A stretch of 7,288 bases of DNA. It comes from JAWLFI01 sp041685645. GTDB lineage: Bacteria; Bacteroidota; Bacteroidia; Chitinophagales; Saprospiraceae. A model generated the notes under the pieces. It was not told the DNA's origin and searched no databases. It saw only the letters and a list, made by a program, of their open reading frames with translations. Numbering within the stretch: position 1 is the first letter of the stretch; each line of letters opens with the position of its first letter. The stretch covers positions 1 through 7,288 of the forward strand of contig JAWLFI010000132.1 in the NCBI GenBank assembly GCA_041685645.1. The letters run 5' to 3'. Both the position numbers and the translations under genes were made by a program. Of the stretch, positions 1 through 6,807 are shown piece by piece.

Positions 1-23
1 TCGGCCAGGTCTGTGATTTTCAT
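1..23 (-). CDS. Possible 5' end of a minus-strand gene (partial)
   Basis: An ATG at 23-21 on the minus strand opens a frame reading MKITDLA up to the window edge. Only seven codons are visible, so the product cannot be identified. The start is chosen because it is the ATG nearest the edge and the frame stays open. A second ATG a little upstream (around position 40) is in another frame and stops after six codons. No Shine-Dalgarno sequence is visible, as at most starts in this window. A TATAAT-like stretch lies about 70 bp upstream on the minus strand, but its spacing to any -35-like sequence is poor. The gene may not be real. Confidence 0.25.
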
Positions 24-429
24 ATTGACGATTTATTCATGGGTGGTAGGATTTTGGTGCTTTTCAAAACCTCGATCAAGGGCTGATTATATACTATCAT
101 TTTTTCTGGAATGAACAAAGATAAAAATGTATTATTCTTTAAAAGTTTTTAGAGAAATACAAGGGGATTTACGCCATATACCTATTTTTAACCTCCCTTT
201 GAGGCTGACAAGCCATTGTTCCTTATGATTAAGTGTTATGGGTACCTCCGGAGAAGATTTTCGATGGTGGATTAGTCTTTTGAATCTGATCGCTAAGGGG
301 CCCTCAGGGCAACGATAATTACGTGCGTATTTTACATCTGAGCCAGTTTAAAAAAAATGGCTGTTCGCGCAAAAGGATAGTTTCTGGATGTACTCTTTTG
401 GCATTTTCCTCTTTCGTCATAGTCAGAAC
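24..429. other. Intergenic region with no convincing gene
   Basis: About 400 bp between the possible gene start at the left edge and the stop of the HelD-like gene. The longest item noticed is a 33-codon minus-strand frame at 319-420 starting MTKEENAKRV, whose start lies 9 bp past the HelD stop. It has no recognisable motif, no ribosome binding site, and its C-terminal half crosses an eight-T homopolymer. Short inverted repeats occur at 191-203 (CCTC/GAGG stem) and 299-309 (GCCCT/AGGGC around one base). None is followed by a T-run that would make a standard terminator. I see no tRNA-like or repeat structure. Confidence 0.5.
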
Positions 430-441
430 CTAATCCTGACT
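421..441 (-). other. Hairpin spanning the HelD stop codon
   Basis: AGTCAG at 421-426 pairs perfectly with CTGACT at 436-441 around a 9-nt loop that contains the TAG stop of the HelD-like gene (430-432). No T-run follows on the minus strand, so it is not a typical intrinsic terminator. It could be a 3'-end stabilising structure or chance. Confidence 0.25.
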
Positions 442-2511
442 GGGCAATAGGGGAGAGGGCTGTCCAGAGTAGGTCAAGGTTAATCGGTGCATCGCACGAG
501 TCGCGCCAATATAGAGTAGAGATCGGTCAATCTCACGGTAGTAGGTTTGTAGATTAAGGTGGGACAAAATCACTTCGTCAAATTCCAGCCCCTTAGCCAC
601 TCGCGTGGAGGTGAGAATGAGTCCTTGCTGAAATTGGGCCGAGTCCTCAGACAAATAATACAATTGTGGGAGCCGTTCTGCTAATTTCTCATTGAGCCGG
701 GCTGCCTGCTCAGGTTGTGCGCAAATAATAGCTAGCGATTTATTCTCTGAGGCCTCATATCGGGCGATGAGATCAACGATACCCTCTATTTCGTCCTCTT
801 CCTTTTCGAAAGCGAGAATTGCAGGAGGAGGGCCGTGACGGTCGATCGCTTTGATTTCGACATCGGGTGCCCATTGTCGGCTGAAATTAGTAATTTCTGC
901 CGTGGATCTGTAACTGGTAGTCAAGCGGACAATTTTGGCTGCGGGAAATACCTTTTGAATATCACATGCATTCGAACTGCTCAATGGGTTTAACGATTGG
1001 GCCGCATCTCCCAGTAGTGTTTTTGGACAGGAAAACACCCGATCGAGAACCGCGTATTGTATAGGTGTATAATCCTGCATCTCGTCGATGAGAATATGGT
1101 CCACCGATCGATAGGAGGCCGTTCCTTCCAATTTTATTTTGAGAAAAATGAGCGGAAATATATCGGCATATTCGTATCGACTCTTATCTGCTTGCTTCAG
1201 ATACTTCGGTCGGCCGATCCAATCGTAGAAGTCCTTGTAAAACTGTCTCAGCGTACTCCATTGCAGCATAGATTTCACCTTTTTTCGAATGTCATTGCGC
1301 TCTGAAGCTGAGATTCTATAATTGTAATACAGCAGAATATTCTGCTCAATATCGGTCGCCACTTGCCGTAATCGAGGCAAAATGGGAATGCGGGAATAAT
1401 GCTGAAATCGCTCAGCTACATACCAGTCCGGTACGATGTAGTTTTTCTTGAGTACGAATCCCTCGGCTGAAAAGTATTTATTTTCTATGTGTAATAGGTA
1501 CTGCTCCATTTGGCGCACAAATTCGTATTGGGCTTTGAACTGAATGCGCTCCTCATATTGGGTATCGGAATCGTGGATGAGCCTATGGACTTGTTCTTCA
1601 TAACTTTCAGCGGTGTATTTTGCTCCGAGTAACTCCTCAGCTATCTCGGACATTTGGCGTTCGGGCAGATTTTCTTCTCCCAGTTCCGGAAGCACGTTAG
1701 AAATGTAATCCGAGAAGACTTTATTGGGTGATATGATAAGTAAATCCTCAGCTGTTAAACTATCGCGGTGTCGGTACAGCAAAAAAGCGACTCTGTGCAG
1801 GGCAATAGAAGTTTTCCCGGATCCTGCAACGCCCTGAATGATAAGCTCACGGGTTTCTGTATCTCTAATAATGGCATTTTGCTCCCTTTGGATGGTGGCG
1901 ACAATTTGTTTCATTTTATCATCCGCAGATCGACTCAATTCCGCCTGCAGAACGTCATCGTGAATGTGCAGGTCGCTTTCTAACATGAATTCCAGTCGTC
2001 CTCTGTTTACCCGATACTGACGCTTCCCGTGAAGGGTTCCTTTTTGCTCACCCTCCGGGGGCTCATAGGCTGCCGGACCGGGTTCGTAGTCGTAAAATAT
2101 ACTTGAAATGGGTGCCCGCCAGTCGAAAATCAAATTTTTCTTTGACGGCGGATAAAAAAAAGAATGTATGCCGATGTATATGGCCTGCTTATCCGATTTA
2201 CCCTCCTCTGTCCAGTCGATCCGACCAAAGTAAGGATGTTTCTGTAAGCGGTAATACCGATTCTTCTTGGCAACCATAGTCTCCCCGATCAAGCTGGACT
2301 GATCGATGGATTGGCGGACGGAAATCTTCTCTACGTGATCCATACCGGCCTTATTCTCGTGCAAATATCTTTTTTGTTCTTCCAGTTCTCTCGCCCTGGT
2401 CTGAACATCGGCATCTATTTGGTGCATTGTCCCTTCAATAGCCCGGAGAACAGCCCATAAAAAGGCCTTCTCCTCTTCCTCAGTATGGGGAATTTGATGC
2501 AATACTTCCAT
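430..2511 (-). CDS. helD: HelD-like superfamily 1 helicase/ATPase (RNA polymerase recycling factor family)
   Basis: A 693-residue protein of the UvrD/Rep-like superfamily 1 with HelD-family features. Seen in sequence: a charged, probably coiled-coil N-terminus (about 10-60); the HelD-typical stretch DWRAPISSIFYDYEPG near 130-145; a Q-motif-like segment (IQREQNAIIR, about 207-216); Walker A GVAGSGKT (227-234); Walker B/motif II DEMQD (476-480), where most relatives have DEAQD; motif III GDAAQS (501-506); motif IV TTSYRST (531-537); motif V around AKGLEFDEV (639-647); motif VI YIGATRA (667-673). All ATPase motifs look intact. Known for the family: HelD binds RNA polymerase, inserts its N-terminal arm in the secondary channel, opens the clamp and releases nucleic acid using ATP. 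The same role here is inferred. It is somewhat shorter than Bacillus subtilis HelD, mainly at the N-terminus. The ATG has no clear Shine-Dalgarno sequence. The AI-2E gene lies 110 bp upstream on the same strand. A general UvrD-like DNA helicase is the less likely alternative. Confidence 0.9.
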   Translation of the reverse strand: MEVLHQIPHTEEEEKAFLWAVLRAIEGTMHQIDADVQTRARELEEQKRYLHENKAGMDHVEKISVRQSIDQSSLIGETMVAKKNRYYRLQKHPYFGRIDWTEEGKSDKQAIYIGIHSFFYPPSKKNLIFDWRAPISSIFYDYEPGPAAYEPPEGEQKGTLHGKRQYRVNRGRLEFMLESDLHIHDDVLQAELSRSADDKMKQIVATIQREQNAIIRDTETRELIIQGVAGSGKTSIALHRVAFLLYRHRDSLTAEDLLIISPNKVFSDYISNVLPELGEENLPERQMSEIAEELLGAKYTAESYEEQVHRLIHDSDTQYEERIQFKAQYEFVRQMEQYLLHIENKYFSAEGFVLKKNYIVPDWYVAERFQHYSRIPILPRLRQVATDIEQNILLYYNYRISASERNDIRKKVKSMLQWSTLRQFYKDFYDWIGRPKYLKQADKSRYEYADIFPLIFLKIKLEGTASYRSVDHILIDEMQDYTPIQYAVLDRVFSCPKTLLGDAAQSLNPLSSSNACDIQKVFPAAKIVRLTTSYRSTAEITNFSRQWAPDVEIKAIDRHGPPPAILAFEKEEDEIEGIVDLIARYEASENKSLAIICAQPEQAARLNEKLAERLPQLYYLSEDSAQFQQGLILTSTRVAKGLEFDEVILSHLNLQTYYREIDRSLLYIGATRAMHRLTLTYSGQPSPLLPSQD

Positions 2512-2529
2512 AGATCTGATTTGTCTGCG

Positions 2530-2537
2530 AAAATATA
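2530..2537 (-). promoter_or_regulatory. Weak candidate -7 promoter element for the HelD-like gene
   Basis: On the minus strand TATATTTT ends 18 bp before the HelD ATG and differs at one position from the Bacteroidota -7 consensus TAnnTTTG. I see no TTG at the expected -33 spacing, so the gene may instead be read from the AI-2E promoter. AT-rich DNA makes chance matches common. Confidence 0.2.
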
Positions 2538-2568
2538 AATTTATCCAGCCATGGGTAAGGAGAAATTA

Positions 2569-2585
2569 CCAGAATCGACTCCTGG
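2569..2585 (-). terminator. Weak hairpin between the AI-2E and HelD-like genes
   Basis: On the minus strand CCAGGA pairs with TTCTGG (six pairs, one G-U) around a 5-nt loop, followed by TAATTTCTCC. It lies 37 bp past the AI-2E stop and 58 bp before the HelD start. The following tract is too poor in T for a confident intrinsic terminator. It might attenuate read-through into the HelD-like gene. Confidence 0.2.
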
Positions 2586-2621
2586 AGGGTATCGAAATCA
2601 GGAATGGCCCATGATTTATCA

Positions 2622-3713
2622 TCAAAACCATTTTTGCCAAAACCACTTTTTCTCTTCCCCATCAACATCATGGGAAGATTGATCGCCGATCATATCTGAC
2701 ATGGGCTCCAGCGATTTGTAATGTAGGCAAACTACCTTGAACATCGCAGTGAACGGTAGGAACAATATCATGCCGGCCACTCCCCATATGGCAGCCCCTA
2801 GAAACAGCGATAAAATAGCTGCAAATGCATTGACATTCACACTCTTTCCAACGATTTTCGGGTTGAGGAAATTACCCTCTAGAATTTGAACGGCCCAAAA
2901 TAGGATGGCTACGCTGATGGGCATCCAGAGTGCATCGTAGGCCATTAAAGTATAGATTATGGGAATTAAGGCACCTATAGCGGTTCCAATGTAGGGAATA
3001 ATTGACAATAGTGCGGCTAAAAACCCGAACAAAAATGGCGTCTCTAACCCGATAATCCAGAGTCCTGTGCTGTTCATCAATCCCAAAACGGTAATGAGGG
3101 TTAACATGCCTACCAGGTACTTTTGTCCCACTTGCTGGATTTCTTTTAGCATATTCAAAAAGTCTTCCTCTTTTCCTTTCGGAGCAAATTTTACAAAGGC
3201 CTTTACGAGTTGAGGCCGGTACAGTAGAAAAAGAAATGTAAATAAAAATATGCTAAACAAATTAGTTAAAAAACTCGTCGATTCAGAGAAGGTTCTCCCT
3301 AATAATTCGCTCCAGTACCCTTTCAACCACTCTTTTGAATTTTCAATCACATCATCTTCATCGATTTCCTCTACAGCCGGCAAATTTTCATTGATGAAAA
3401 GTATGATTTTTGAGTAGAGGTTTAATAGGCGTTCACTAAATACCGACCATTGATCTGTGAGTGAAAGTACTTCAGCAGACAAGAAAGTAATGACTATTCC
3501 TACGAGCAAAATTAAGGATATTATTGCGGTGGCTGCCGCTAGTATACTATTCCACCTCTTTTTGAGCAGCCAGCGGTTCAGGGGATATAACATAAATGCA
3601 AGCAATAGAGCAGAGCAGAGAGGCACTAAGAGGGTCTGGCCAAATACGAGGAGTGCAATCGTGCCCAAGATCACGAAGATGCTGTAATATAACTTCTGAA
3701 GTGAAAATTCCAT
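2622..3713 (-). CDS. AI-2E/PerM-family transporter (membrane protein)
   Basis: A 363-residue integral membrane protein of the AI-2E transporter family (PerM, TqsA, YdiK relatives). Seen: hydrophobic segments near 10-48, 57-80, 148-168, 200-222, 225-255, 262-280 and 296-327; a soluble acidic stretch between the third and fourth (about 85-140, with EEIDEDD); the family hallmarks IPYIGTAIGALIP (239-251) and, after a further membrane segment, GNFLNPKIVGK (280-290). The length is normal and the C-terminus ends in a short charged, Trp-rich tail. Members have been reported to export autoinducer-2 or to exchange ions such as sodium for protons. The substrate cannot be told from sequence, and no luxS gene is in view. 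The ATG follows AAAAGGA almost directly, too close for a normal Shine-Dalgarno, within a very AT-rich leader. The HelD-like gene follows 110 bp downstream on the same strand and SulP is divergent on the other side. Confidence 0.92.
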   Translation of the reverse strand: MEFSLQKLYYSIFVILGTIALLVFGQTLLVPLCSALLLAFMLYPLNRWLLKKRWNSILAAATAIISLILLVGIVITFLSAEVLSLTDQWSVFSERLLNLYSKIILFINENLPAVEEIDEDDVIENSKEWLKGYWSELLGRTFSESTSFLTNLFSIFLFTFLFLLYRPQLVKAFVKFAPKGKEEDFLNMLKEIQQVGQKYLVGMLTLITVLGLMNSTGLWIIGLETPFLFGFLAALLSIIPYIGTAIGALIPIIYTLMAYDALWMPISVAILFWAVQILEGNFLNPKIVGKSVNVNAFAAILSLFLGAAIWGVAGMILFLPFTAMFKVVCLHYKSLEPMSDMIGDQSSHDVDGEEKKWFWQKWF

Positions 3714-3747
3714 TCCTTTTATTTTATAGCCTTAATATATATAATTC

Positions 3748-3760
3748 CTCATTAAATGAG
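3748..3760. promoter_or_regulatory. Palindrome in the AI-2E leader (possible operator)
   Basis: CTCATT-A-AATGAG is a perfect 13-bp inverted repeat 34 bp upstream of the AI-2E ATG, within a stretch of about 15% GC (3721-3780). Its position fits an operator or promoter-overlapping site. A short hairpin (CTCA/TGAG with TTAAA loop) followed by T-runs on the plus strand is the other reading, but no plus-strand gene ends here. No regulator is nearby, so the function is inferred. Confidence 0.25.
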
Positions 3761-3780
3761 ATCATTTTTTATTTTTTTAT

Positions 3781-3805
3781 AAGGGCGATCCCCTCGATCG
3801 CCTTT
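3781..3805. repeat. Inverted repeat at the left edge of the GC-rich block
   Basis: GGCGATC (3784-3790) and GATCGCC (3796-3802) form a perfect 7-bp stem around CCCTC. Three outer pairs (one G-T) extend it to 3781-3805. It marks the sharp change from T-rich DNA on its left to GC-rich DNA on its right. The T-run lies before rather than after the stem on the plus strand, and reads as an A-run after it on the minus strand, so it does not look like an intrinsic terminator in either direction. Confidence 0.5.
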
Positions 3806-3920
3806 CAGGCGTCTCGGGGCGTTATGCTCCGGGGCTTGCTATTCGCGCGGCCCCGACCGTTGTCCGCCGGGGTCGGCCCCCGGTCGGGTCTGGCCTCGTC
3901 TGGCACCGAGGCCACCCACT
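3806..3920. other. GC-rich, hairpin-dense block (possible inserted repeat or structured RNA)
   Basis: About 74% GC by count over 3811-3920 (81 of 110 bases), against about 15% in 3721-3780 and 17% in 4081-4140. Successive stems are visible: CGGGGC/GCTCCG (3815-3820 with 3826-3831, one G-T); CCCGACC/GGTCGGG (3852-3858 with 3882-3888), which competes in its last two bases with an inner CCGGGG/CCCCGG stem (3867-3872 with 3878-3883); and TGGCCTCG/CGAGGCCA (3891-3898 with 3907-3914). Such dense stem-forming, high-GC islands in AT-rich Bacteroidota DNA suggest a REP-like or other mobile repeat, or a structured RNA. I do not recognise a named family. Minus-strand frames stay open through it mainly because GC-rich DNA has few stop codons. 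Confidence 0.45.
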
Positions 3921-4203
3921 TCGCAGCACTATCGCAGTCCATTCCAAAAGGCTTGAAACTTTTAAGTTCTTGATGGTGACTTGTAGCGTGTTGTGCTTCA
4001 CCCTCATGAATGGTCCAATTGCGCATTTGATAATAAGCTTGCTCAGCTCGATAAAGATGCCTACCTTTGCGGCTTCTTAAAATTATGCTTATCAAATATT
4101 CAAATAATATATAACGTAATGATTTGATAATGAACATAATAAGTGTTAGAGGGCAGAAGGAAGGGTATCCTTTTGGTTCAGCTAACTTACAGACGAATAC
4201 AGT
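3921..4203. other. Remainder of the divergent AI-2E/SulP gap
   Basis: Positions 3921-4080 have intermediate composition and could belong to the same insertion as the GC-rich block. Positions 4081-4140 are about 17% GC and probably hold the SulP promoter, although no good TTG/TAnnTTTG pair was found. Two overlapping minus-strand frames run from here into the block. One, open from about 4076 to 3822, contains ELSKLIIKCAI, which faintly resembles the opening of GxxExxY-family proteins, but the family's following GPGLLE and GxxExxY motifs are absent. No gene is called. Confidence 0.35.
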
Positions 4204-5733
4204 ATGAAAAAATATCTCAATCTCTTTGATTTCAAGCAAAAGGTCAATTACAAAACGGAAGTCCTTTCCGGCCTTACGGTAGCTATTGCCCTTGTTCCGG
4301 AAGCTGTTGCCTTTGCTCTGATTGCGGGATTATCGCCTTTAACGGGTTTGTATAGTGCCTTTGTCCTCGGATTGGTCACGGCAATTTTTGGCGGTCGCCC
4401 CGGAATGATATCCGGAGCTACGGGAGCTATTGCTGTTGTAATCATTTCTTTGGCTCATTCTCACGGTGTAGAATATATTTTTGCAACCGTTATTTTGGCA
4501 GGACTGCTTCAAGCCTCAGCGGGAATATTAAAACTGGGAAAACTCATGCGCTTGATTCCTCATCCTGTGATATTTGGCTTTGTAAATGGTCTGGCCATTA
4601 TTATTTTCTTGTCTCAATTGGATCAATTCAAATCTCCGGACGGGAGTTGGTTGACGGGGCCTGCACTTTATACGCTTTTGGGGCTTGTTTTATTGACGAT
4701 GCTGGTGATTTGGGGACTCCCAAAATTGACAAAGGCCGTACCGGCTACTTTGACGGCTATTCTAGTGGTTTTCGGCATTGTCTATTTGATGGGACTGGAT
4801 ACCAAAACTGTGGGTGATATTGCATCTATCAAAGGGGGTTTTCCACCTTTTCACATTCCCGCTGTTCCCATTACACTTGAGACGCTCATGATTATTTTCC
4901 CCTATGCTGCTATAGTCGCCGGGGTCGGTCTGATTGAGAGTCTTCTCACCCTCAATATAATCGATGAAATAACTGAGACCAGAGGACATGGAAATCGCGA
5001 AGCCGTGGCTCAGGGAATGGCAAATATTACTTCCGGCTTCTTTTCTGGAATGGGCGGATGCGCTATGTTAGGTCAGAGTTTGATAAATGTCTCTTCGGGA
5101 GCTCGTGCGCGCTTGTCCGGTATTGTAGCTGCTGTCATGCTGCTCATTTTTATCATGTTTGGATCTGGGGTGATCGAATTATTGCCCATGGCTGCACTGA
5201 CCGGATTGATGATTATGGTGGCTATTGGAACCTTTGAGTGGGCTAGCTTTCGAACCATTGGACGATTTCCTCCCTCAGATATCTTTGTCATGGTCATGGT
5301 CACTTTGGTTACGGTATTTTTGCACAATCTTGCTCTGGCAGTGATTATCGGTGTAATTATTGCCGCTTTAGTTTTCGCCTGGGATAATGCCAAGCGCATT
5401 CGAGCTCGAAAACGAGTCGATGAAAATGGTGTGAAGTATTATGAGATATATGGACCCCTCTTTTTTGGCTCTGTTAGTGTATTCAATGAGAAATTCGATG
5501 TGCTCAATGATCCCGATGAGGTGGTTATAGACTTTAAGGAAAGTCGGGTTGTCGACATGTCGGCTATTGAAGCCTTGAATAGACTCACCGAACGCTACCT
5601 CAAGGTGGGAAAGAAGATTCATTTAAAGCATCTGAGTCCCGATTGCCAAAAATTACTTAAGAATGCCGAAAAGGTAATCGACGTGAATATTCTCGAAGAT
5701 CCCAAATACAAGTTGGCTGTCGATCAGGTGTAG
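4204..5733 (+). CDS. SulP-family anion permease with STAS domain
   Basis: A 509-residue SLC26/SulP transporter of the inner membrane, full length. Seen: the N-terminal core signature VAIALVPEAVAFALIAGLSP (26-45) followed by GLYSAFVLG; GRPGMISGATGA (64-75); a run of hydrophobic segments to about residue 392; GLIESLLTLNIIDE (242-255); GMGGCAMLGQSLINVSSGAR (282-301); then a STAS domain at about 410-500 with YGPLFFGS and VIDFKESRVVDMSAIEAL. The GGCAMLGQ signature resembles the Bacillus YvdB-like branch more than E. coli DauA. SulP proteins move sulfate, bicarbonate, dicarboxylates or other anions. The substrate here is undetermined: no carbonic anhydrase or sulfate-assimilation gene is visible nearby. 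The start is the first ATG, giving MKKYLNLFDF, which matches the usual short cytoplasmic N-terminus. No Shine-Dalgarno is evident. It stands alone: divergent from the AI-2E gene and convergent with the ABC permease. Confidence 0.94.
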   Translation: MKKYLNLFDFKQKVNYKTEVLSGLTVAIALVPEAVAFALIAGLSPLTGLYSAFVLGLVTAIFGGRPGMISGATGAIAVVIISLAHSHGVEYIFATVILAGLLQASAGILKLGKLMRLIPHPVIFGFVNGLAIIIFLSQLDQFKSPDGSWLTGPALYTLLGLVLLTMLVIWGLPKLTKAVPATLTAILVVFGIVYLMGLDTKTVGDIASIKGGFPPFHIPAVPITLETLMIIFPYAAIVAGVGLIESLLTLNIIDEITETRGHGNREAVAQGMANITSGFFSGMGGCAMLGQSLINVSSGARARLSGIVAAVMLLIFIMFGSGVIELLPMAALTGLMIMVAIGTFEWASFRTIGRFPPSDIFVMVMVTLVTVFLHNLALAVIIGVIIAALVFAWDNAKRIRARKRVDENGVKYYEIYGPLFFGSVSVFNEKFDVLNDPDEVVIDFKESRVVDMSAIEALNRLTERYLKVGKKIHLKHLSPDCQKLLKNAEKVIDVNILEDPKYKLAVDQV

Positions 5734-5978
5734 GATTAGTTGCGGACTAGGGAGCTTTTCGAATACCCCAATGAGGCACGAATTATCATTATTGAAGTCG
5801 GTGTATTGAGCCAACCTGTCTCGAATTGGAATAGGTATTATTTTCTTAGGTTTTGCTTAACCTACCAGAAAGCTATAGCTCCCAAAAGATGTTTCTCCAT
5901 TCCGCTGAATGCATAGGGTGGAAGTTTCCAACATGGTTCATACCCATTCGCCTATTGCTCCTGTCATTATTCTCGAGA
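5734..5978. other. Convergent intergenic region with one small hairpin
   Basis: A 245-bp gap between two convergent genes, where a bidirectional terminator would be expected. TAGGTT (5847-5852) pairs with AACCTA (5859-5864) around a 6-nt loop, and AGCTATAGCT (5871-5880) is a perfect 10-bp palindrome. Neither is followed by a clear T-run on either strand, so no terminator is called. Only very short frames (about 22 codons or less) are present. Confidence 0.4.
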
Positions 5979-6797
5979 CTATAAATCGCGTTTGAGCAAG
6001 ATGAATACGATTCCAATAACATATAGCAGGAGGTAAATACCCGATGCAATGAGAGCCTCCGTTGGAGTTAAAAAGAGATTGAAGTCGAGTTGCATGCTAT
6101 TACTTGCTACTTCCTGACTTCCACTGGGAAAGGGGGTCAGGTCCTCCACCACATTCATGGGATAATAAACCATTGATCTGCTTTTGGGGAATAGGTTGAG
6201 ATGCACTACATATCGTAGAATCACCTCAATGAAAAACACGTACAGAAAGTAGAGCATTGTAGCCACGCCGATGGATCGAATGAGTAAGCCAATTAAAAAT
6301 CCAAAGACAAAATAGGATAGGCTCATTACAAAGAACCGAAGAATGATCATTTCCTGACCGAGTAATGGAGAGCCTTCAAATGGATTGGTTCCGAAATTAG
6401 CCATTGCGAATACACAGAGGATATAATAGAATGTAGTTATCAGGGTTAAGGCAAGTATAAAAAGCAATTTGGCACTGATGACCTGTTTTCGACTCAAACC
6501 GTTAATGACACCTTGCCTAAGTGTTTTGTTTGAGCTGTCAACTGATATAATATATACTCCCAAAAAGCCGAAAAGAAAATAAGCCAACCAATTGCCTATG
6601 TATCCCATGAAGTCCCAAATGATCGGAAAGTCAAAAAAGGACTGAGGATTGGGCAATGGGGGAGGCAGGGTCTCAAATGATAGTAATACACCGGCGATAG
6701 AAGGTAATAGCGCAAAATACAGAATCAACGATATTCTAAATGTAGTATTTTTCCTATATTTAAGCCACTCTAATTCAATGAGGTGAAGTATATTCAT
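5979..6797 (-). CDS. ABC-2 type transporter permease
   Basis: A 272-residue membrane protein with six likely transmembrane segments (about 20-40, 65-87, 108-132, 152-174, 178-198, 248-267). Between segments 2 and 3 is NKTLRQGVINGLSRKQVISA (90-109), matching the conserved cytoplasmic stretch of ABC-2 permeases (a charged/Thr-Arg start, then G-hydrophobic-SR and a lysine before the next helix) that contacts the ATPase. A large loop at about 200-245 precedes the last helix. The length is normal for the BcrB/NatB-like ABC-2 permeases. It begins 10 bp after the ATPase stop on the same strand, so the two are almost certainly co-translated and form one exporter. The substrate cannot be predicted: relatives handle antibiotics, peptides, lipids or sodium. 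The ATG lacks a Shine-Dalgarno, so translational coupling to the ATPase is plausible. Confidence 0.88.
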   Translation of the reverse strand: MNILHLIELEWLKYRKNTTFRISLILYFALLPSIAGVLLSFETLPPPLPNPQSFFDFPIIWDFMGYIGNWLAYFLFGFLGVYIISVDSSNKTLRQGVINGLSRKQVISAKLLFILALTLITTFYYILCVFAMANFGTNPFEGSPLLGQEMIILRFFVMSLSYFVFGFLIGLLIRSIGVATMLYFLYVFFIEVILRYVVHLNLFPKSRSMVYYPMNVVEDLTPFPSGSQEVASNSMQLDFNLFLTPTEALIASGIYLLLYVIGIVFILLKRDL

Positions 6798-6807
6798 GGG
6801 TTGAATT

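Noticed and set aside
2480..2671. 63-codon minus-strand frame between the AI-2E and HelD-like genes
   Set aside because: It overlaps the end of the AI-2E gene and the start of the HelD-like gene in another frame, resembles no known protein, and has no ribosome binding site.
3748..3780. Intrinsic terminator on the plus strand (hairpin followed by T-runs)
   Set aside because: The stem is only four pairs with a usable loop, and no plus-strand gene ends upstream.
3596..3973. 125-codon plus-strand frame overlapping the AI-2E 5' end and the block
   Set aside because: It is antisense to the well-supported AI-2E N-terminus and continues into the GC-rich hairpins; there is no family resemblance.
3805..4239. 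144-codon minus-strand frame across the GC-rich block
   Set aside because: Its start lies inside the SulP coding region on the opposite strand. Its C-terminal half is a low-complexity Pro/Arg/Gly translation of hairpin DNA, as expected where stop codons are rare. Not called as a gene.
5073..5622. Minus-strand frames of 108 and 84 codons inside the SulP gene
   Set aside because: Antisense shadows of a full-length conserved transporter gene; compositionally typical of reverse-strand translation.
5847..5880. Bidirectional terminator between SulP and the ABC permease
   Set aside because: A 6-bp hairpin and a 10-bp palindrome are present, but no T-run follows on either strand.
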